Source: Bartonella taylorii 8TBB (lineage in GTDB: Bacteria > Pseudomonadota > Alphaproteobacteria > Rhizobiales > Rhizobiaceae). From it: 64,000 nucleotides of DNA. Shown here one piece after another: positions 18,482 through 27,723 of this stretch. Location: the NCBI RefSeq assembly GCF_902825155.1, contig NZ_CADEAG010000002.1, positions 124,001 through 188,000 on the forward strand, given 5' to 3'. The notes below the pieces were generated by a model. The model saw only the letters and a program-made list of their open reading frames with translations. It was not told where the DNA came from and did not search any database. How positions within the stretch are numbered: position 1 is the first letter of the stretch; each line of letters begins with the position of its first letter. The position numbers and the translations under genes are program-made.

Positions 18482-19420
18482 ATGAAAAAAATAGTAAGTT
18501 TGGATGCAATGATTGTGCTCCTGAAAACGATGGCAGAGACAAGTCGTTTGCGTGTTCTTGTACTTTTGTGCCACGAAGATTTAACGATTTCTGATTTTAC
18601 TTTTATCCTTAGTCAGTCACAATCGCGTGTTTTATGGCATTTACGTTTATTGTACGAGGCAAAGTTGATTGAACGTTATCAGATGGGAGATCGGATTTAT
18701 TTTAAGCTTTGTTATGGTTGTTGGGGTAAAGACATTGTGATGGCTGCTCTTTCAGTTTTGTCAAAGCATGATGTAAAGCTGGTACACGATTTAGCGCGTT
18801 TGATGGAGGTTAAAAAGCAGCGCCGAAAAAAGGGAAAGAAATATTTTTTACAAAAGAAAGCGCAATGGGATGCATTTCGGTTTTCCCATATTGCGGATCA
18901 TGTTGTGGAAAGCGCTTTACTTGAAATCGTTGGCGATAAACCATTTGATACAATGTTGGGTATTGGTATAGATCCAGACCCTATCTTAAAATTATTTTCA
19001 GGTCTTTATACACGTGCAGTTGAAGTTATACTTGATAGCGATGTTTTGCATCTCTCTATTCAAGATACAATTTTTGATTTGGTCATTCTTCACTGGGCTT
19101 TACATTTTCTTGAAGATCCTGAGATGGCTCTTAATGAGGTGGCACGTGTTTTGCGTCCTCATGGGCGTTTATTGATTGTTGACTTTGTTCGCTATGCAGC
19201 GGATTCTTCGTATTCTTACCATGCAGATATGCATCTTGGGTTTTCAGACTCACAAATAGAACAATGGCTTAAAGATGCGGGGCTTATTTTAGAACAAACG
19301 GTTTGTCTTGCTCCTATGCAAAACGAAAATAATGAGAGGTTAACGGTTACGCTTTGGCTTGCGCGTGATTCGCGTTTACTGGTAGATGATATCAAAGACA
19401 AAGAACTAGAGTTTGCATAA
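18482..19420 (+). CDS. ArsR-type regulator fused to a SAM-methyltransferase-like domain
   Basis: A 312-aa two-domain protein. Residues ~1-90 are an ArsR winged helix (ETSRLRVLVLL, LSQSQSRVLWHLRLLYEAKL, DRIYFKL). Residues ~140-290 are a class I methyltransferase fold (FDLVILHWALHFLEDPEMAL, then NEVARVLRPHGRLLIVDF). In many Rhizobiales this fusion sits beside metF; metF is not next to it here. The glycine-rich SAM motif I is eroded to MLGIGIDPDPILKLF, and the ArsR cysteine metal motif is replaced by LTISDF. It is more likely a regulator than an active enzyme. The ATG at 18482 has TAAGGA 5 bases upstream. Confidence 0.85.
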   Translation: MKKIVSLDAMIVLLKTMAETSRLRVLVLLCHEDLTISDFTFILSQSQSRVLWHLRLLYEAKLIERYQMGDRIYFKLCYGCWGKDIVMAALSVLSKHDVKLVHDLARLMEVKKQRRKKGKKYFLQKKAQWDAFRFSHIADHVVESALLEIVGDKPFDTMLGIGIDPDPILKLFSGLYTRAVEVILDSDVLHLSIQDTIFDLVILHWALHFLEDPEMALNEVARVLRPHGRLLIVDFVRYAADSSYSYHADMHLGFSDSQIEQWLKDAGLILEQTVCLAPMQNENNERLTVTLWLARDSRLLVDDIKDKELEFA

Positions 19421-20530
19421 TTATATGTTAACGTGTTTTATTCCCTGTTTTTGCAATTAAAAGTGCAAAGGTAAAATTTTAGTAAGTCTTTGAAGAATTT
19501 TTTTTGCACTGGTGGTGTGTTTTGTGCATTAGATTCTGGTGGTGTGGGGGTGTAGGCTGTATAACTATAGAGGCAAAGTCGTTTGAATAGTCATTTAACG
19601 CATGTTGGTACAGTATTTGTTCATTGATCTATCTATTACTTATAACGGTAATTTATTTATTCACAACTTGAGTGAGAATTCTGAATAGAAGAATATTTTC
19701 TCACTTCAAACCACTGATTCAGAATCGAAAGAATTGTTTGTTTGCATGTCACAAGAGGGATTAAAGTATGAGTAAAAACTGTTTGAGAAAGGAATAAATA
19801 TGCTTCTCATGAATTGTTTATATGCAAGAGCATGTTGGTAACATGGGGAGCAGGTAAATATAATATGGTGTTGGAAGACGGATCGGAAGCAAAGTAGGAT
19901 GTTTCTTTAAAGCAAACATGTGAATGGGCAGTACAATAGTGTGCAGTTTTTGTGAGGAATATGATTCCATAAAGGAACGCGAGTAGAAAAACGAAAGTGC
20001 TATCTCCTTAAAGAGAGAGAAATATAGTAATTTGGGGATACAGAAATTGCTGTTTTATCATTTTGTGAGAGAGTTAAGCAGTAGAGAAGGGGAAAGTATT
20101 TCCGTTAATCTTTGTCATTTATGAGAGTGGTTGGAGTTTGTTGCTGATTACAAAATAATCTGTAGAAACCTTAAATCCGATAGTGAATGATTCGGAATAA
20201 ATTACCTTTGGGGTTTTAATTTTATATAATCTTATTGCTTTTATAAGCTTTGTCTTCCATAAGAGGAGCTCGTGTAAATCATTTATGTTTTTAAACTTCT
20301 ACGGTTACGCGATTTTTGGGGAAGGGTTATTTTGCAAATTATGATGATTACAGATTCTTTTTATTGGTGCTTATTGAAATAAAATTGCTTCAAATTGGAT
20401 CATTTTGAATATTTTTTGCCTAAATTTTTCCATTTTTAAACGATTTATAGTTTTTTTCTGTTTTTTTGTGGGAAAAATGATAAGAATTTCTTGTTGTTTG
20501 AAACATTTTATTCCATAGCAAAAATATTAC
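19421..20530. other. Long region without protein genes
   Basis: About 1.1 kb with frequent stops in all frames. No remnant of metF or another recognisable gene could be read. Runs of G and A (for example AGAGAGAGAAATATAG near 20016) occur, with no tRNA. It may hold untranslated RNAs; the best candidate follows at 20531. Confidence 0.5.
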
Positions 20531-20645
20531 ACCAGCTACTTTAGTGGTTGATGTGAAAGACGATCGGGGAACCTCCTCCCCCCCCCCGCGTGGATCCCTT
20601 AGATTGTCTGGCCTGGCTGAGTTTTTTCTCAGTCAGGCTTTTTGG
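20531..20645 (+). ncRNA. Candidate small RNA with an anti-Shine-Dalgarno loop
   Basis: Three successive hairpins can be drawn. The first is ACCA-g-CTA/TAG-TGGT at 20531-20548. In the second, GGGG (20566-20569) pairs with C from the C10 run (20578-20587) and the loop shows AACCTCCT. The third is a strong intrinsic terminator at 20611. A CCUCCU loop complementary to ribosome-binding sites followed by a terminator is the layout of the alphaproteobacterial alpha-r14/'cuckoo' RNAs (for example NfeR1 of Sinorhizobium). The 5' end and promoter are not known. No protein gene overlaps it. Confidence 0.55.
20611..20645 (+). terminator. Strong Rho-independent terminator
   Basis: GCCTGGCTGAG and CTCAGTCAGGC form an 11-bp stem with one mismatch around a T6 loop, followed by TTTTT. 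There is no T-tract on the other strand, so it acts on plus-strand transcripts. No protein gene lies within about 1.1 kb upstream, which implies a non-coding transcript ends here. Confidence 0.85.
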
Positions 20646-20860
20646 GGTTTGGTGTTATAGTCTGATGGAGTGTTCCTAAGGGGAAGGGGTTTAGGCACCA
20701 AGGATTATGTAGTGTTTGTATAAAGGAGGGGTGTTAAGGTTTTTTTTGTTACTGGTGTTGTTCAGGTGTTTTCAATGATGAGAAAATTGTTCTTTATTGA
20801 AAATTCGGAAGATGCTGTGAGGAAGGGTTTTCTTTGCGTGCAGTGATGCTTGGGTAGAAA

Positions 20861-21238
20861 ATGATGGGGTTTTGCTGGCGTCGTGTTTTTCTCATTTTAT
20901 TTATGTTTTTAGTGTTTTTCGTCAGTCTTTTTGCTTTTCGGAATGCTTCTGTTCATCAGTTTTTATTTAACCGGTCTTTTTCCTCTCATCAGGTTCATGT
21001 TACAGAGGAGGTACTTTTAGAGAGGTTGGCGGTGTCTTTTCCCGATATTATAGCACAACTCTCTAAGCTGAATCCTAGGCAACAAAAGCAATTGATTGAG
21101 CAGGTGCGTCGCGAGGTGGTTGCTGCTGCTTCTGCAAGTGGTCAGAATAATGAGCAGGCTCAGAAGTTGGGTGAAACTGTTGCTATGGTTTTATCGAAAG
21201 CGGTTTCTCGTCCTTCCATTGCTGATGCTTATTTTTAA
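20861..21238 (+). CDS. Hypothetical membrane-anchored protein
   Basis: A 125-aa protein of no recognised family. Residues ~7-27 are a strongly hydrophobic anchor or signal sequence (RRVFLILFMFLVFFVSLFAF). The rest is soluble, predicted helical and rich in Q and A (NPRQQKQLIEQVRREVVAAA), with balanced codon use suggesting a real gene. The ribosome-binding site is weak (GGGTAGAAA), and an adjacent ATG at 20864 is an alternative start. Its 5' spacer contains a perfect AAAGGAGG at 20722 that is not followed by an obvious gene. Confidence 0.6.
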   Translation: MMGFCWRRVFLILFMFLVFFVSLFAFRNASVHQFLFNRSFSSHQVHVTEEVLLERLAVSFPDIIAQLSKLNPRQQKQLIEQVRREVVAAASASGQNNEQAQKLGETVAMVLSKAVSRPSIADAYF

Positions 21239-21853
21239 TTGTTTCTTTAAGTTATACGTTTATGGTTAATCTTAAATGCTGTTGCGTTTTTGTGGACTTT
21301 GAAAATCGTGTAGAGAAAATACCACCCATTTTATTTGATCGCATAGGGTGATAAAAATAGTGAAGTACTTGGAGTTCCCTTTTTTCTACACGATCAAAGA
21401 TTGGTGTACTTGTATATATTGATGCGTTTCCCATACATAATGGTTGTTTTTGGTAGATGACTTGTTTGGCATAGAGTTTTTGCGATATAGAGGGCATTTG
21501 GTCAAGGTGTCCTAGCTTATGTTGCTTTTTACGATTATAGAACTTGTTTCAATAAAGATTTTCGTAATAAGCTGTAAAAAGTATTATAGGCATTTTTGAT
21601 GTTGTTTTCGTTTGTTAAAATGATATACTTTGTATTTATTATCATCAATTAATAGAGTATATTATCTATTTATTATATTTAAGATTTCGTTATATTTTTT
21701 TTATTTCTCAATCTCTTATTATACAAAAAAATATCTTGAAATCGTCTTAATATTTTCATTTTAGAGCCGCTCTTTAGCTTTTTTTCTATGTAAAATTCGT
21801 ACACAAGGCCATTGCGGCTAGGATTTGAGAATGTTTTAGTGAAGAGAAAGAAA
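21239..21853. other. Gene-free spacer upstream of the transglycosylase
   Basis: About 615 bp, strongly AT-rich in its second half. Small frames on the minus strand (21252-21497, 21679-21930) have no family and irregular composition and are not called. Confidence 0.5.
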
Positions 21854-22363
21854 ATGCGATTTTTGAAAATCCTTTTAAATACAGCATTTGCTGTGTTTTT
21901 TGTGTTTGATATAAGTTTGGCTCGTACCATTTTAAATGTTGTAGACTCAAATAAAAGCTCAGTGATTATTGCTTCTAGAATTTCTGCTCGTCCTTATGAA
22001 TCCCTTATTCAGAAATTTGCAAATAAGCATAATGTTCCCGTTAATTTAGCACATGCTGTTGTAAGAGTTGAAAGTAATTATAAGGCGCGTACAAAGGGGG
22101 CTGCTGGCGAAATAGGCTTGATGCAAATTAAACCCTCTACAGCGCGAGGGCTGGGTTTTAATGGTTCTGTACAAGATCTTTACGATCCTGCGACAAATCT
22201 TGAATATGGTATGCGTTATTTGGCGCGGGCATATAAACTCAGTGGTGGGAATACGTGTGGCACGATCCTTAAATATAATGCGGGTCATGCTGCAAAAAAA
22301 ATGAATTCCATTTCGGCGAAATATTGCTTAAAAGTAAAAACTTATCTGGCTTCATTAAAATAA
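21854..22363 (+). CDS. Lytic transglycosylase (SLT domain)
   Basis: A peptidoglycan-cleaving enzyme exported to the periplasm, 169 aa. A signal peptide (MRFLKILLNTAFAVFFVFDISLA) is followed by a single SLT domain. Its catalytic glutamate is E73 in VVRVESNYKA, followed by GEIGLMQIKPSTARGLGF, NLEYGMRYL and ILKYNAGH, the four classical SLT motifs. It is small and has no other domains, similar to VirB1-like or MltE-size enzymes. The ATG at 21854 is favoured over 21812 because it places the signal peptide at the start. It lies just upstream of rnpB. Confidence 0.9.
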   Translation: MRFLKILLNTAFAVFFVFDISLARTILNVVDSNKSSVIIASRISARPYESLIQKFANKHNVPVNLAHAVVRVESNYKARTKGAAGEIGLMQIKPSTARGLGFNGSVQDLYDPATNLEYGMRYLARAYKLSGGNTCGTILKYNAGHAAKKMNSISAKYCLKVKTYLASLK

Positions 22364-22445
22364 AAACGGCCTTGCAGGTGATATATTTGCTATAAAATAT
22401 CCTGAGAGTGCACTTTTCACTTAACTAAAAATGTTTTATAAATGG

Positions 22446-22840
22446 TGCGTCAGTCGGCTGGGCAGCCGCGCTTGTCCAATGCCTAAAGGCGGCAGGTGAG
22501 GAAAGTCCGGGCTCCATGGAAAAACGGTGCCGGGTAACGCCCGGCGGGGGCGACCCTAGGGAAAGTGCCACAGAAAGCAAACCGCCTATTTTTATAGGTA
22601 AGGGTGAAAGGGTGGGGTAAGAGCCCACCGCGCATTCAGTAATGAATGTGGCAAGGTAAACCCCACCGGGAGCAAGACCGAATAGAAATGACGCGCAAGG
22701 CTTAGCTTGCAGCCAGTTTCCGGGCGAGTCATTTGGGTAGGTTGCATGAGGCGGATGGTAACATCCGTCCCAGATGAATGGTTGCCACGTAGAGTGTAAG
22801 CTTTACCATACAGAACCCGGCTTACAGGCCGACTGATATT
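22446..22840 (+). ncRNA. rnpB: RNase P RNA (bacterial type A)
   Basis: The catalytic RNA of RNase P, which matures tRNA 5' ends. CAGTCGGC (from 22451) pairs with GCCGACTG (to 22836) as helix P1. The universally conserved GAGGAAAGTCCGGGCTCC lies near 22497, with AGAAAGCAAACCGCC and GGTAAGGGTGAAAGGGTGGGGTAAGAGC further on. ACAGAACCCGGCTTACAGGCC near the 3' end is the diagnostic block. Ends are estimated from P1. Confidence 0.97.
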
Positions 22841-23064
22841 CTATGATTGATATCATACACCACGGGCATTGCACATGGGCTTTTTTCTTATGAAGGCACG
22901 TGTTTGAAGTTTATATTTAAACAAGCGTGTTTTTTTAATTATATAACATTTTTTTAAGTATAATGCGTTAGGATGTGTAAGAGGGTTAACTTTAGCTTTA
23001 TGTTCTTTCATTGTGATAGACATGAAAGTTGAGGCTTTTGTTATTCTGATATCAGTTGCCACTG

Positions 23065-24105
23065 ATGGCTATTGATTTGAAAAAGCATAAATCAAGACGG
23101 ATTATTTTGACAGAGCAGGGTCATAGAGCTGAACGCCATATTCCAGTGTTATTACAACCAGTTTTAACTGGGCTTATGCCATTGGTTGGGGCAAGAGTCA
23201 TTGATGGCACCTTTGGTGCTGGTGGTTATACGCGTGCTTTATTAAACGCGGGTGCACAGGTCATTGCTCTTGATCGTGATCCTCATGCAATTGAAAAGGG
23301 GCAATTGCTTGTTGATGAATTTTTTCCACGACTTCGTTTAGTGCAGATGGAGTTTTCACAGTTAGAGAGCGTCGTGAAAGAGAAGGTGGATGCTGTTATT
23401 TTGGATATTGGTGTTTCTTCAATGCAGCTTGATGAAGCTGAGAGGGGGTTTTCTTTTCAAAAAGATGGCCCATTAGATATGCGAATGGCTCAGAATGGTT
23501 TTACTGCCGCAGATGTTGTCAATCGTTTAAAAGGTGATGATTTAGCGCGAATCTTTAAAATATTAGGGGAAGAACGCTATGCGGGCCGAATTGCACGGAT
23601 GATTGAAAAGCGCCGCCACGTTCAACCTTTTTTGCGTACAGGTGATCTTGCTTATGCCATCGAGGCGTTGGTGGGCCGTAAAAGTGGAGATCGCATTCAT
23701 CCTGCAACGCGTGTATTCCAAGCTCTTCGTATTTATGTTAATGATGAAATTGGTGAACTTGCGCGTGGCTTATTTGCTGCTGAACGCGTTTTAAAAGCAG
23801 GAGGACGTTTGGGTGTCGTAAGTTTTCATTCTCTTGAAGATCGTATGGTCAAAAGATTTTTTTCTGCTCGTTCAGGAGAGCGTATGAGATCGCGCTATCT
23901 TCCTGAAATAGAGACAGTTCCAGCAACATTTTTTCCTTTGTTTAAAGGTGGGATCACTGCAACTAAAGAAGAGCTCCAGCAAAATCCTCGTTCACGCTCT
24001 GCGAGATTGCGTATTGGGGTACGTACCGAGGCCGAGAGTCTCGCTTCAGATATGAAATTGTTTGATTTATCAGAGATTGCCAGTTTTGAAGGCGGCAAAA
24101 AATGA
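23065..24105 (+). CDS. rsmH: 16S rRNA (cytosine-1402-N4)-methyltransferase RsmH (MraW)
   Basis: Methylates N4 of C1402 in 16S rRNA using SAM. The 346-aa protein opens with HIPVLLQPVL. The SAM-binding motif I is DGTFGAGGYTRALL (near residue 48), followed by DIGVSSMQLDEAERGFSF, then VVSFHSLEDRMVK and the C-terminal NPRSRSARLRIG, all typical. The ATG at 23065 is preferred to an in-frame TTG at 23056. It heads the dcw cluster and overlaps ftsL by 4 bp. The usual upstream gene mraZ is absent. Confidence 0.96.
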   Translation: MAIDLKKHKSRRIILTEQGHRAERHIPVLLQPVLTGLMPLVGARVIDGTFGAGGYTRALLNAGAQVIALDRDPHAIEKGQLLVDEFFPRLRLVQMEFSQLESVVKEKVDAVILDIGVSSMQLDEAERGFSFQKDGPLDMRMAQNGFTAADVVNRLKGDDLARIFKILGEERYAGRIARMIEKRRHVQPFLRTGDLAYAIEALVGRKSGDRIHPATRVFQALRIYVNDEIGELARGLFAAERVLKAGGRLGVVSFHSLEDRMVKRFFSARSGERMRSRYLPEIETVPATFFPLFKGGITATKEELQQNPRSRSARLRIGVRTEAESLASDMKLFDLSEIASFEGGKK

Positions 24106-24506
24106 CAGTTTTTCGTACATTTGATATGATTTTAGTGATGATTATGATTTGTATGGCAGGTCTTACTTATAAGGTGAAATATGATGTTCAAAAGCGGATG
24201 AGCGAAGTTCGTCGTCTTGAACATGAAATTTCTGCAGCAAAAAATACAGTGAATTTGCTTCATGCTGAATGGGCTGTGATGATAGAGCCTTCACGAATGC
24301 AAAAACTTGCGAAGCGTTATCAAAAAGAGCTTGATTTAGAGATCATCCAGCCTCGCCAAATCGTAGAGTTTAAAGATATTCCTGTACGTGTACATGATCC
24401 AATTGAAGAAGTGATTAAACAAAATATCTTGAAAGAGGGGCAGGATATTTTGGCGAATAATCATGATTCTCAGATGAATGGTGTTGTTCGAAAAGGCGTG
24501 CGGTGA
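24102..24506 (+). CDS. ftsL: Cell division protein FtsL
   Basis: A small bitopic division protein (134 aa), part of the FtsQLB complex. An N-terminal membrane helix (DMILVMIMICMAGLTY) precedes a periplasmic coiled coil (VQKRMSEVRRLEHEISAAKN) and the LLHAEWAVMIEPSRMQKLAKRY segment found in alphaproteobacterial FtsL. Primary sequence is poorly conserved in this family; the call rests on structure and position. ATGA overlap with rsmH at the front; ftsI begins at its stop codon. Confidence 0.85.
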   Translation: MTVFRTFDMILVMIMICMAGLTYKVKYDVQKRMSEVRRLEHEISAAKNTVNLLHAEWAVMIEPSRMQKLAKRYQKELDLEIIQPRQIVEFKDIPVRVHDPIEEVIKQNILKEGQDILANNHDSQMNGVVRKGVR

Positions 24507-26248
24507 TGAAATCATACTTTCTATTTTCGCAAAAGGAAAAGCGCTTAAAAAAAACATTTGATGTTCATAACTTTCCTGTTCGTCGCTCGTATTCTAGTCG
24601 TCTACGTTTGCTTTTTTCTTTGTTCTGTTTCCTTATTTTATATGGTGTTATGGGGGCTTGTCTTATTTCTTATGGGCTTCAAGGTGGGCAGATTGAAGAA
24701 GCAAAAGGACCTAGTGTTTTTCAATTGACTGCACGGCCTGATATTATTGATCGTAATGGTCGTTTGTTGGCAACAGATATTAAAACTTATTCGCTTTTTG
24801 CTGAACCGCAACGCATTATTGATGTTGATGAAACCATTGAATTGCTCTCAACAGTTTTGCCTGATCTCAATTGGCAAGAAACTTATAAACGCCTAAAAAG
24901 AAAGTCTAGTTTTTCTTGGATTCAGCGTGGGTTAACGCCAATGCAGAAGACGCAAATTATGGCTCTTGGTATTCCTGGAATTGGGTTTCGTACTGAAATC
25001 CGTCGTTTTTATCCGAGTGGACCTGTGGTTTCGCATATTCTCGGCATGGTGAATGTTGATAATCAAGGCATAGCGGGTATGGAAAAATATATTGATGATG
25101 CTGGCTTGAGTGCCTTGCGTGCAGCTGGTCTTGCAACTGAAGAAACATTAAAGTCAGTTCAGCTTTCGATTGATGTGCGTGTTCAGACAATTGTGCATGA
25201 TGAACTTAAGAAGGCAATGAAGCGTTATAAAGCGATTGCAGCAGGAGCTGTTATTTTAAATATCCACACGAATGAAGTTCTGGCTATGGCATCACTACCA
25301 GGTTTTGACCCCGGAAATCCTGTTGAAGCTTTGAAAAGTGATCGCTTAAATCGGATGACCGCTGGAACTTTTGAGATGGGATCTATTATTAAAAGTTTTA
25401 CGACCGCAATGGCACTTGATTCAGGGCTTTTTCATTTAAATAGTGTTATTGATGCTTCACAACCTATTAAAGCAAGTCAAAATTATTTTATTCGTGATTT
25501 TCATGGGAAAAATCGTCCCTTAACGCTATGGGAAGTTTTCATTTATTCCTCTAACATTGGTTCTGCTAGGGAAGCATTGGCGATAGGAATTGACGGACAT
25601 CGTGATTTTTTGAAACGACTTGGTTTACTTGATCGAATGACAACGGAATTACCTGAAGTTGCACACCCTATTGTGCCACCTCATTGGAAAGATATCCATT
25701 CGATGACGATCTCTTTTGGACATGGTATGGCAACAACGCCTTTGCAAACAGCAGTAGGTGCTGCTGCTTTAATAAATGGTGGTTTGTTAATTGAACCTAC
25801 ATTTTTAAAACGTACAAAAGAACAGGCTTTGCAACGTGCAAAACAAGTTTTGCAGGCTAAAACGAGTCAAAACATGCGTTATCTTTATAAATTAAACAGT
25901 GATATTGGTTCGGGACGTAATGCAAAGGTAGAAGGTTATCGCGTTGGTGGTAAGACAGGAACAGCCGAAAAAGTTGAAAATGGAAAATATTCTAAAACAA
26001 AAAATTTCAATAGTTTTCTTGCTGCTTTTCCTATTGAGAATCCTTCCTATGTTGTTTTAACAATTATTGATGAACCGCAGCCTGAAGATGGACAGCGTTC
26101 AGCAACAGCAGCAATGAATGCAGGGCCGATGCTTGCTAACATTATTCGCCGTTCAGCTAGTTTTTTGGGAATAAAACCAGATTTTGAAAAAGAGTACGAG
26201 CCTATTTTGAGCACAAAGAACAGTTCGAGTTTCGTTAAACAACGGTAA
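24506..26248 (+). CDS. ftsI: Septal peptidoglycan transpeptidase FtsI (PBP3)
   Basis: Cross-links septal peptidoglycan; class B penicillin-binding protein, 580 aa. One membrane helix near residues 35-55 follows a basic cytoplasmic tail. The pedestal domain (TARPDIIDRNGRLLATD) precedes the transpeptidase domain with the active-site S293-x-x-K296 in EMGSIIKSFTT, the SSN motif (YSSNIGSA) and KTGTAEK. The usual PGS before the active serine reads MGS here. The ATG at 24506 overlaps the ftsL stop codon; a GTG one codon earlier is also possible. Confidence 0.96.
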   Translation: MKSYFLFSQKEKRLKKTFDVHNFPVRRSYSSRLRLLFSLFCFLILYGVMGACLISYGLQGGQIEEAKGPSVFQLTARPDIIDRNGRLLATDIKTYSLFAEPQRIIDVDETIELLSTVLPDLNWQETYKRLKRKSSFSWIQRGLTPMQKTQIMALGIPGIGFRTEIRRFYPSGPVVSHILGMVNVDNQGIAGMEKYIDDAGLSALRAAGLATEETLKSVQLSIDVRVQTIVHDELKKAMKRYKAIAAGAVILNIHTNEVLAMASLPGFDPGNPVEALKSDRLNRMTAGTFEMGSIIKSFTTAMALDSGLFHLNSVIDASQPIKASQNYFIRDFHGKNRPLTLWEVFIYSSNIGSAREALAIGIDGHRDFLKRLGLLDRMTTELPEVAHPIVPPHWKDIHSMTISFGHGMATTPLQTAVGAAALINGGLLIEPTFLKRTKEQALQRAKQVLQAKTSQNMRYLYKLNSDIGSGRNAKVEGYRVGGKTGTAEKVENGKYSKTKNFNSFLAAFPIENPSYVVLTIIDEPQPEDGQRSATAAMNAGPMLANIIRRSASFLGIKPDFEKEYEPILSTKNSSSFVKQR

Positions 26249-26271
26249 AATTAATATAAAGGTGCGCTATC

Positions 26272-27723
26272 ATGTTGTTTGGAAAAGTTTTTACAGAATG
26301 TGTTGAAGATGAGAACCTTTCTTCAATGGAAATAACAGGAATAAGTGCAGATTCTCGGCAAGTTTTTCCGGGCTATGTTTTTGTCGCTGTTCAAGGAAAT
26401 CAAGGTGATGGCAGACACTATATAAATGATGCACTAAAGCGTGGTGCACAAGCAATTGTTACAGATCATAATGTTGTTTTTGAAGATTTACCTGTTCCCG
26501 TTTTACGTGTTTGTGATGTCCGTCATAGTTTAGCGAGAGCAGCTGCATGTTTTTACGGTTCTCAACCTGAAACGGTTGTAGCTGTGACAGGGACAAGTGG
26601 TAAAACATCCGTTGTCTCTTTTGTCCGGCAAATTTGGAATCATGTTGGTTTATGTGCTGCTAGTATAGGGACGGTGGGTGTTATTTCTCCTAACCGGAAT
26701 GATTATGGTTCTCTTACAACACCTGATCCGGTAGTCTTGCAACGTTTACTTTCTGAAATTGCTCATGAAGGAGTTACACATGCAGCCCTTGAAGCATCTT
26801 CGCATGGACTTGATCAAAGCCGACTTGACGGGGTACGTTTAACTGCTGGTGCTTTTACCAATTTAGGGCGTGATCATATGGATTATCACACGTGCGTAGA
26901 GGACTATTTGCGTGCTAAAATGAGGTTGTTTGATACGCTTTTGCCTCAAGATGCGCCTGCTCTCATTTTTGCAGATGATGTTTATTCGCAAAAGGTTATT
27001 GATACTGTCACGAAAGCGCGCCGTCGTGTTTTAACAATTGGGCGTAAAGGGCAATTTATCACCATTAATCGTATTGAACACCAACGTTCGAAACAGTGTG
27101 TTGAATGTCGTTTTGAAAACAATATTTATACATTTGATTTGCCTCTCGCTGGAGACTTTCAAGTGACCAATGCGCTTATGGCAGCGGGATTAGCAATTGT
27201 AACAGGTATCTCTCCTGATAAGGTTTTTCATTCGCTTGAAACTTTGCAGGGAGCACCTGGGCGATTGGAATTGGTTGGAAAGACAGAAAATAATGCTCCT
27301 GTTTATATAGACTATGCGCATAAACCAGAAGCTTTGGAGCAGGTCTTACTTTCTGTTCGTCCCTTTACACAAGGACGTTTAATCCTTGTTTTTGGTTGCG
27401 GAGGTGATCGTGATCAAGGAAAAAGGCCTTTGATGGGAAAAATTGCAGAAAATAAGGCTGATATTGTTATTGTAACGGATGATAATCCTCGCACTGAAAT
27501 GCCAGAAAAAATCCGCAAGGATATTTTACAAGCAGCGCCAAGAGCAATAGAAATAGCAGATCGTGGTGAAGCTATTTCTCATGCGGTGGGGCTTTTAAAA
27601 GCAGGGGATACATTAATTATTGCTGGGAAAGGTCATGAGGATGGTCAAATTATAGGGGAAAAAACATATCCTTTTTCAGATCGCTTGAAAGTGATTGATG
27701 CGTTGCAGGAACGTAATAGATGA
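26272..27723 (+). CDS. murE: UDP-MurNAc-tripeptide synthetase MurE
   Basis: Adds meso-diaminopimelate to UDP-MurNAc-L-Ala-D-Glu in the cytoplasm. The 483-aa Mur ligase has the ATP loop TGTSGKT at residues 106-112 and the DSR of the UDP-binding N-domain. The motif DDNPRTEMP near the end is the DAP-specificity signature (DNPR), so a DAP-type cell wall is expected. An AAGGTG site precedes the ATG. It ends in an ATGA overlap with murF. Confidence 0.97.
   Translation: MLFGKVFTECVEDENLSSMEITGISADSRQVFPGYVFVAVQGNQGDGRHYINDALKRGAQAIVTDHNVVFEDLPVPVLRVCDVRHSLARAAACFYGSQPETVVAVTGTSGKTSVVSFVRQIWNHVGLCAASIGTVGVISPNRNDYGSLTTPDPVVLQRLLSEIAHEGVTHAALEASSHGLDQSRLDGVRLTAGAFTNLGRDHMDYHTCVEDYLRAKMRLFDTLLPQDAPALIFADDVYSQKVIDTVTKARRRVLTIGRKGQFITINRIEHQRSKQCVECRFENNIYTFDLPLAGDFQVTNALMAAGLAIVTGISPDKVFHSLETLQGAPGRLELVGKTENNAPVYIDYAHKPEALEQVLLSVRPFTQGRLILVFGCGGDRDQGKRPLMGKIAENKADIVIVTDDNPRTEMPEKIRKDILQAAPRAIEIADRGEAISHAVGLLKAGDTLIIAGKGHEDGQIIGEKTYPFSDRLKVIDALQERNR

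Noticed and set aside
19421-20530. Search for a decayed metF
   Set aside because: No metF-like peptide could be read in any frame, so not claimed.
21252-21497. 81-codon minus-strand frame
   Set aside because: No ribosome-binding site or family; probable chance frame.
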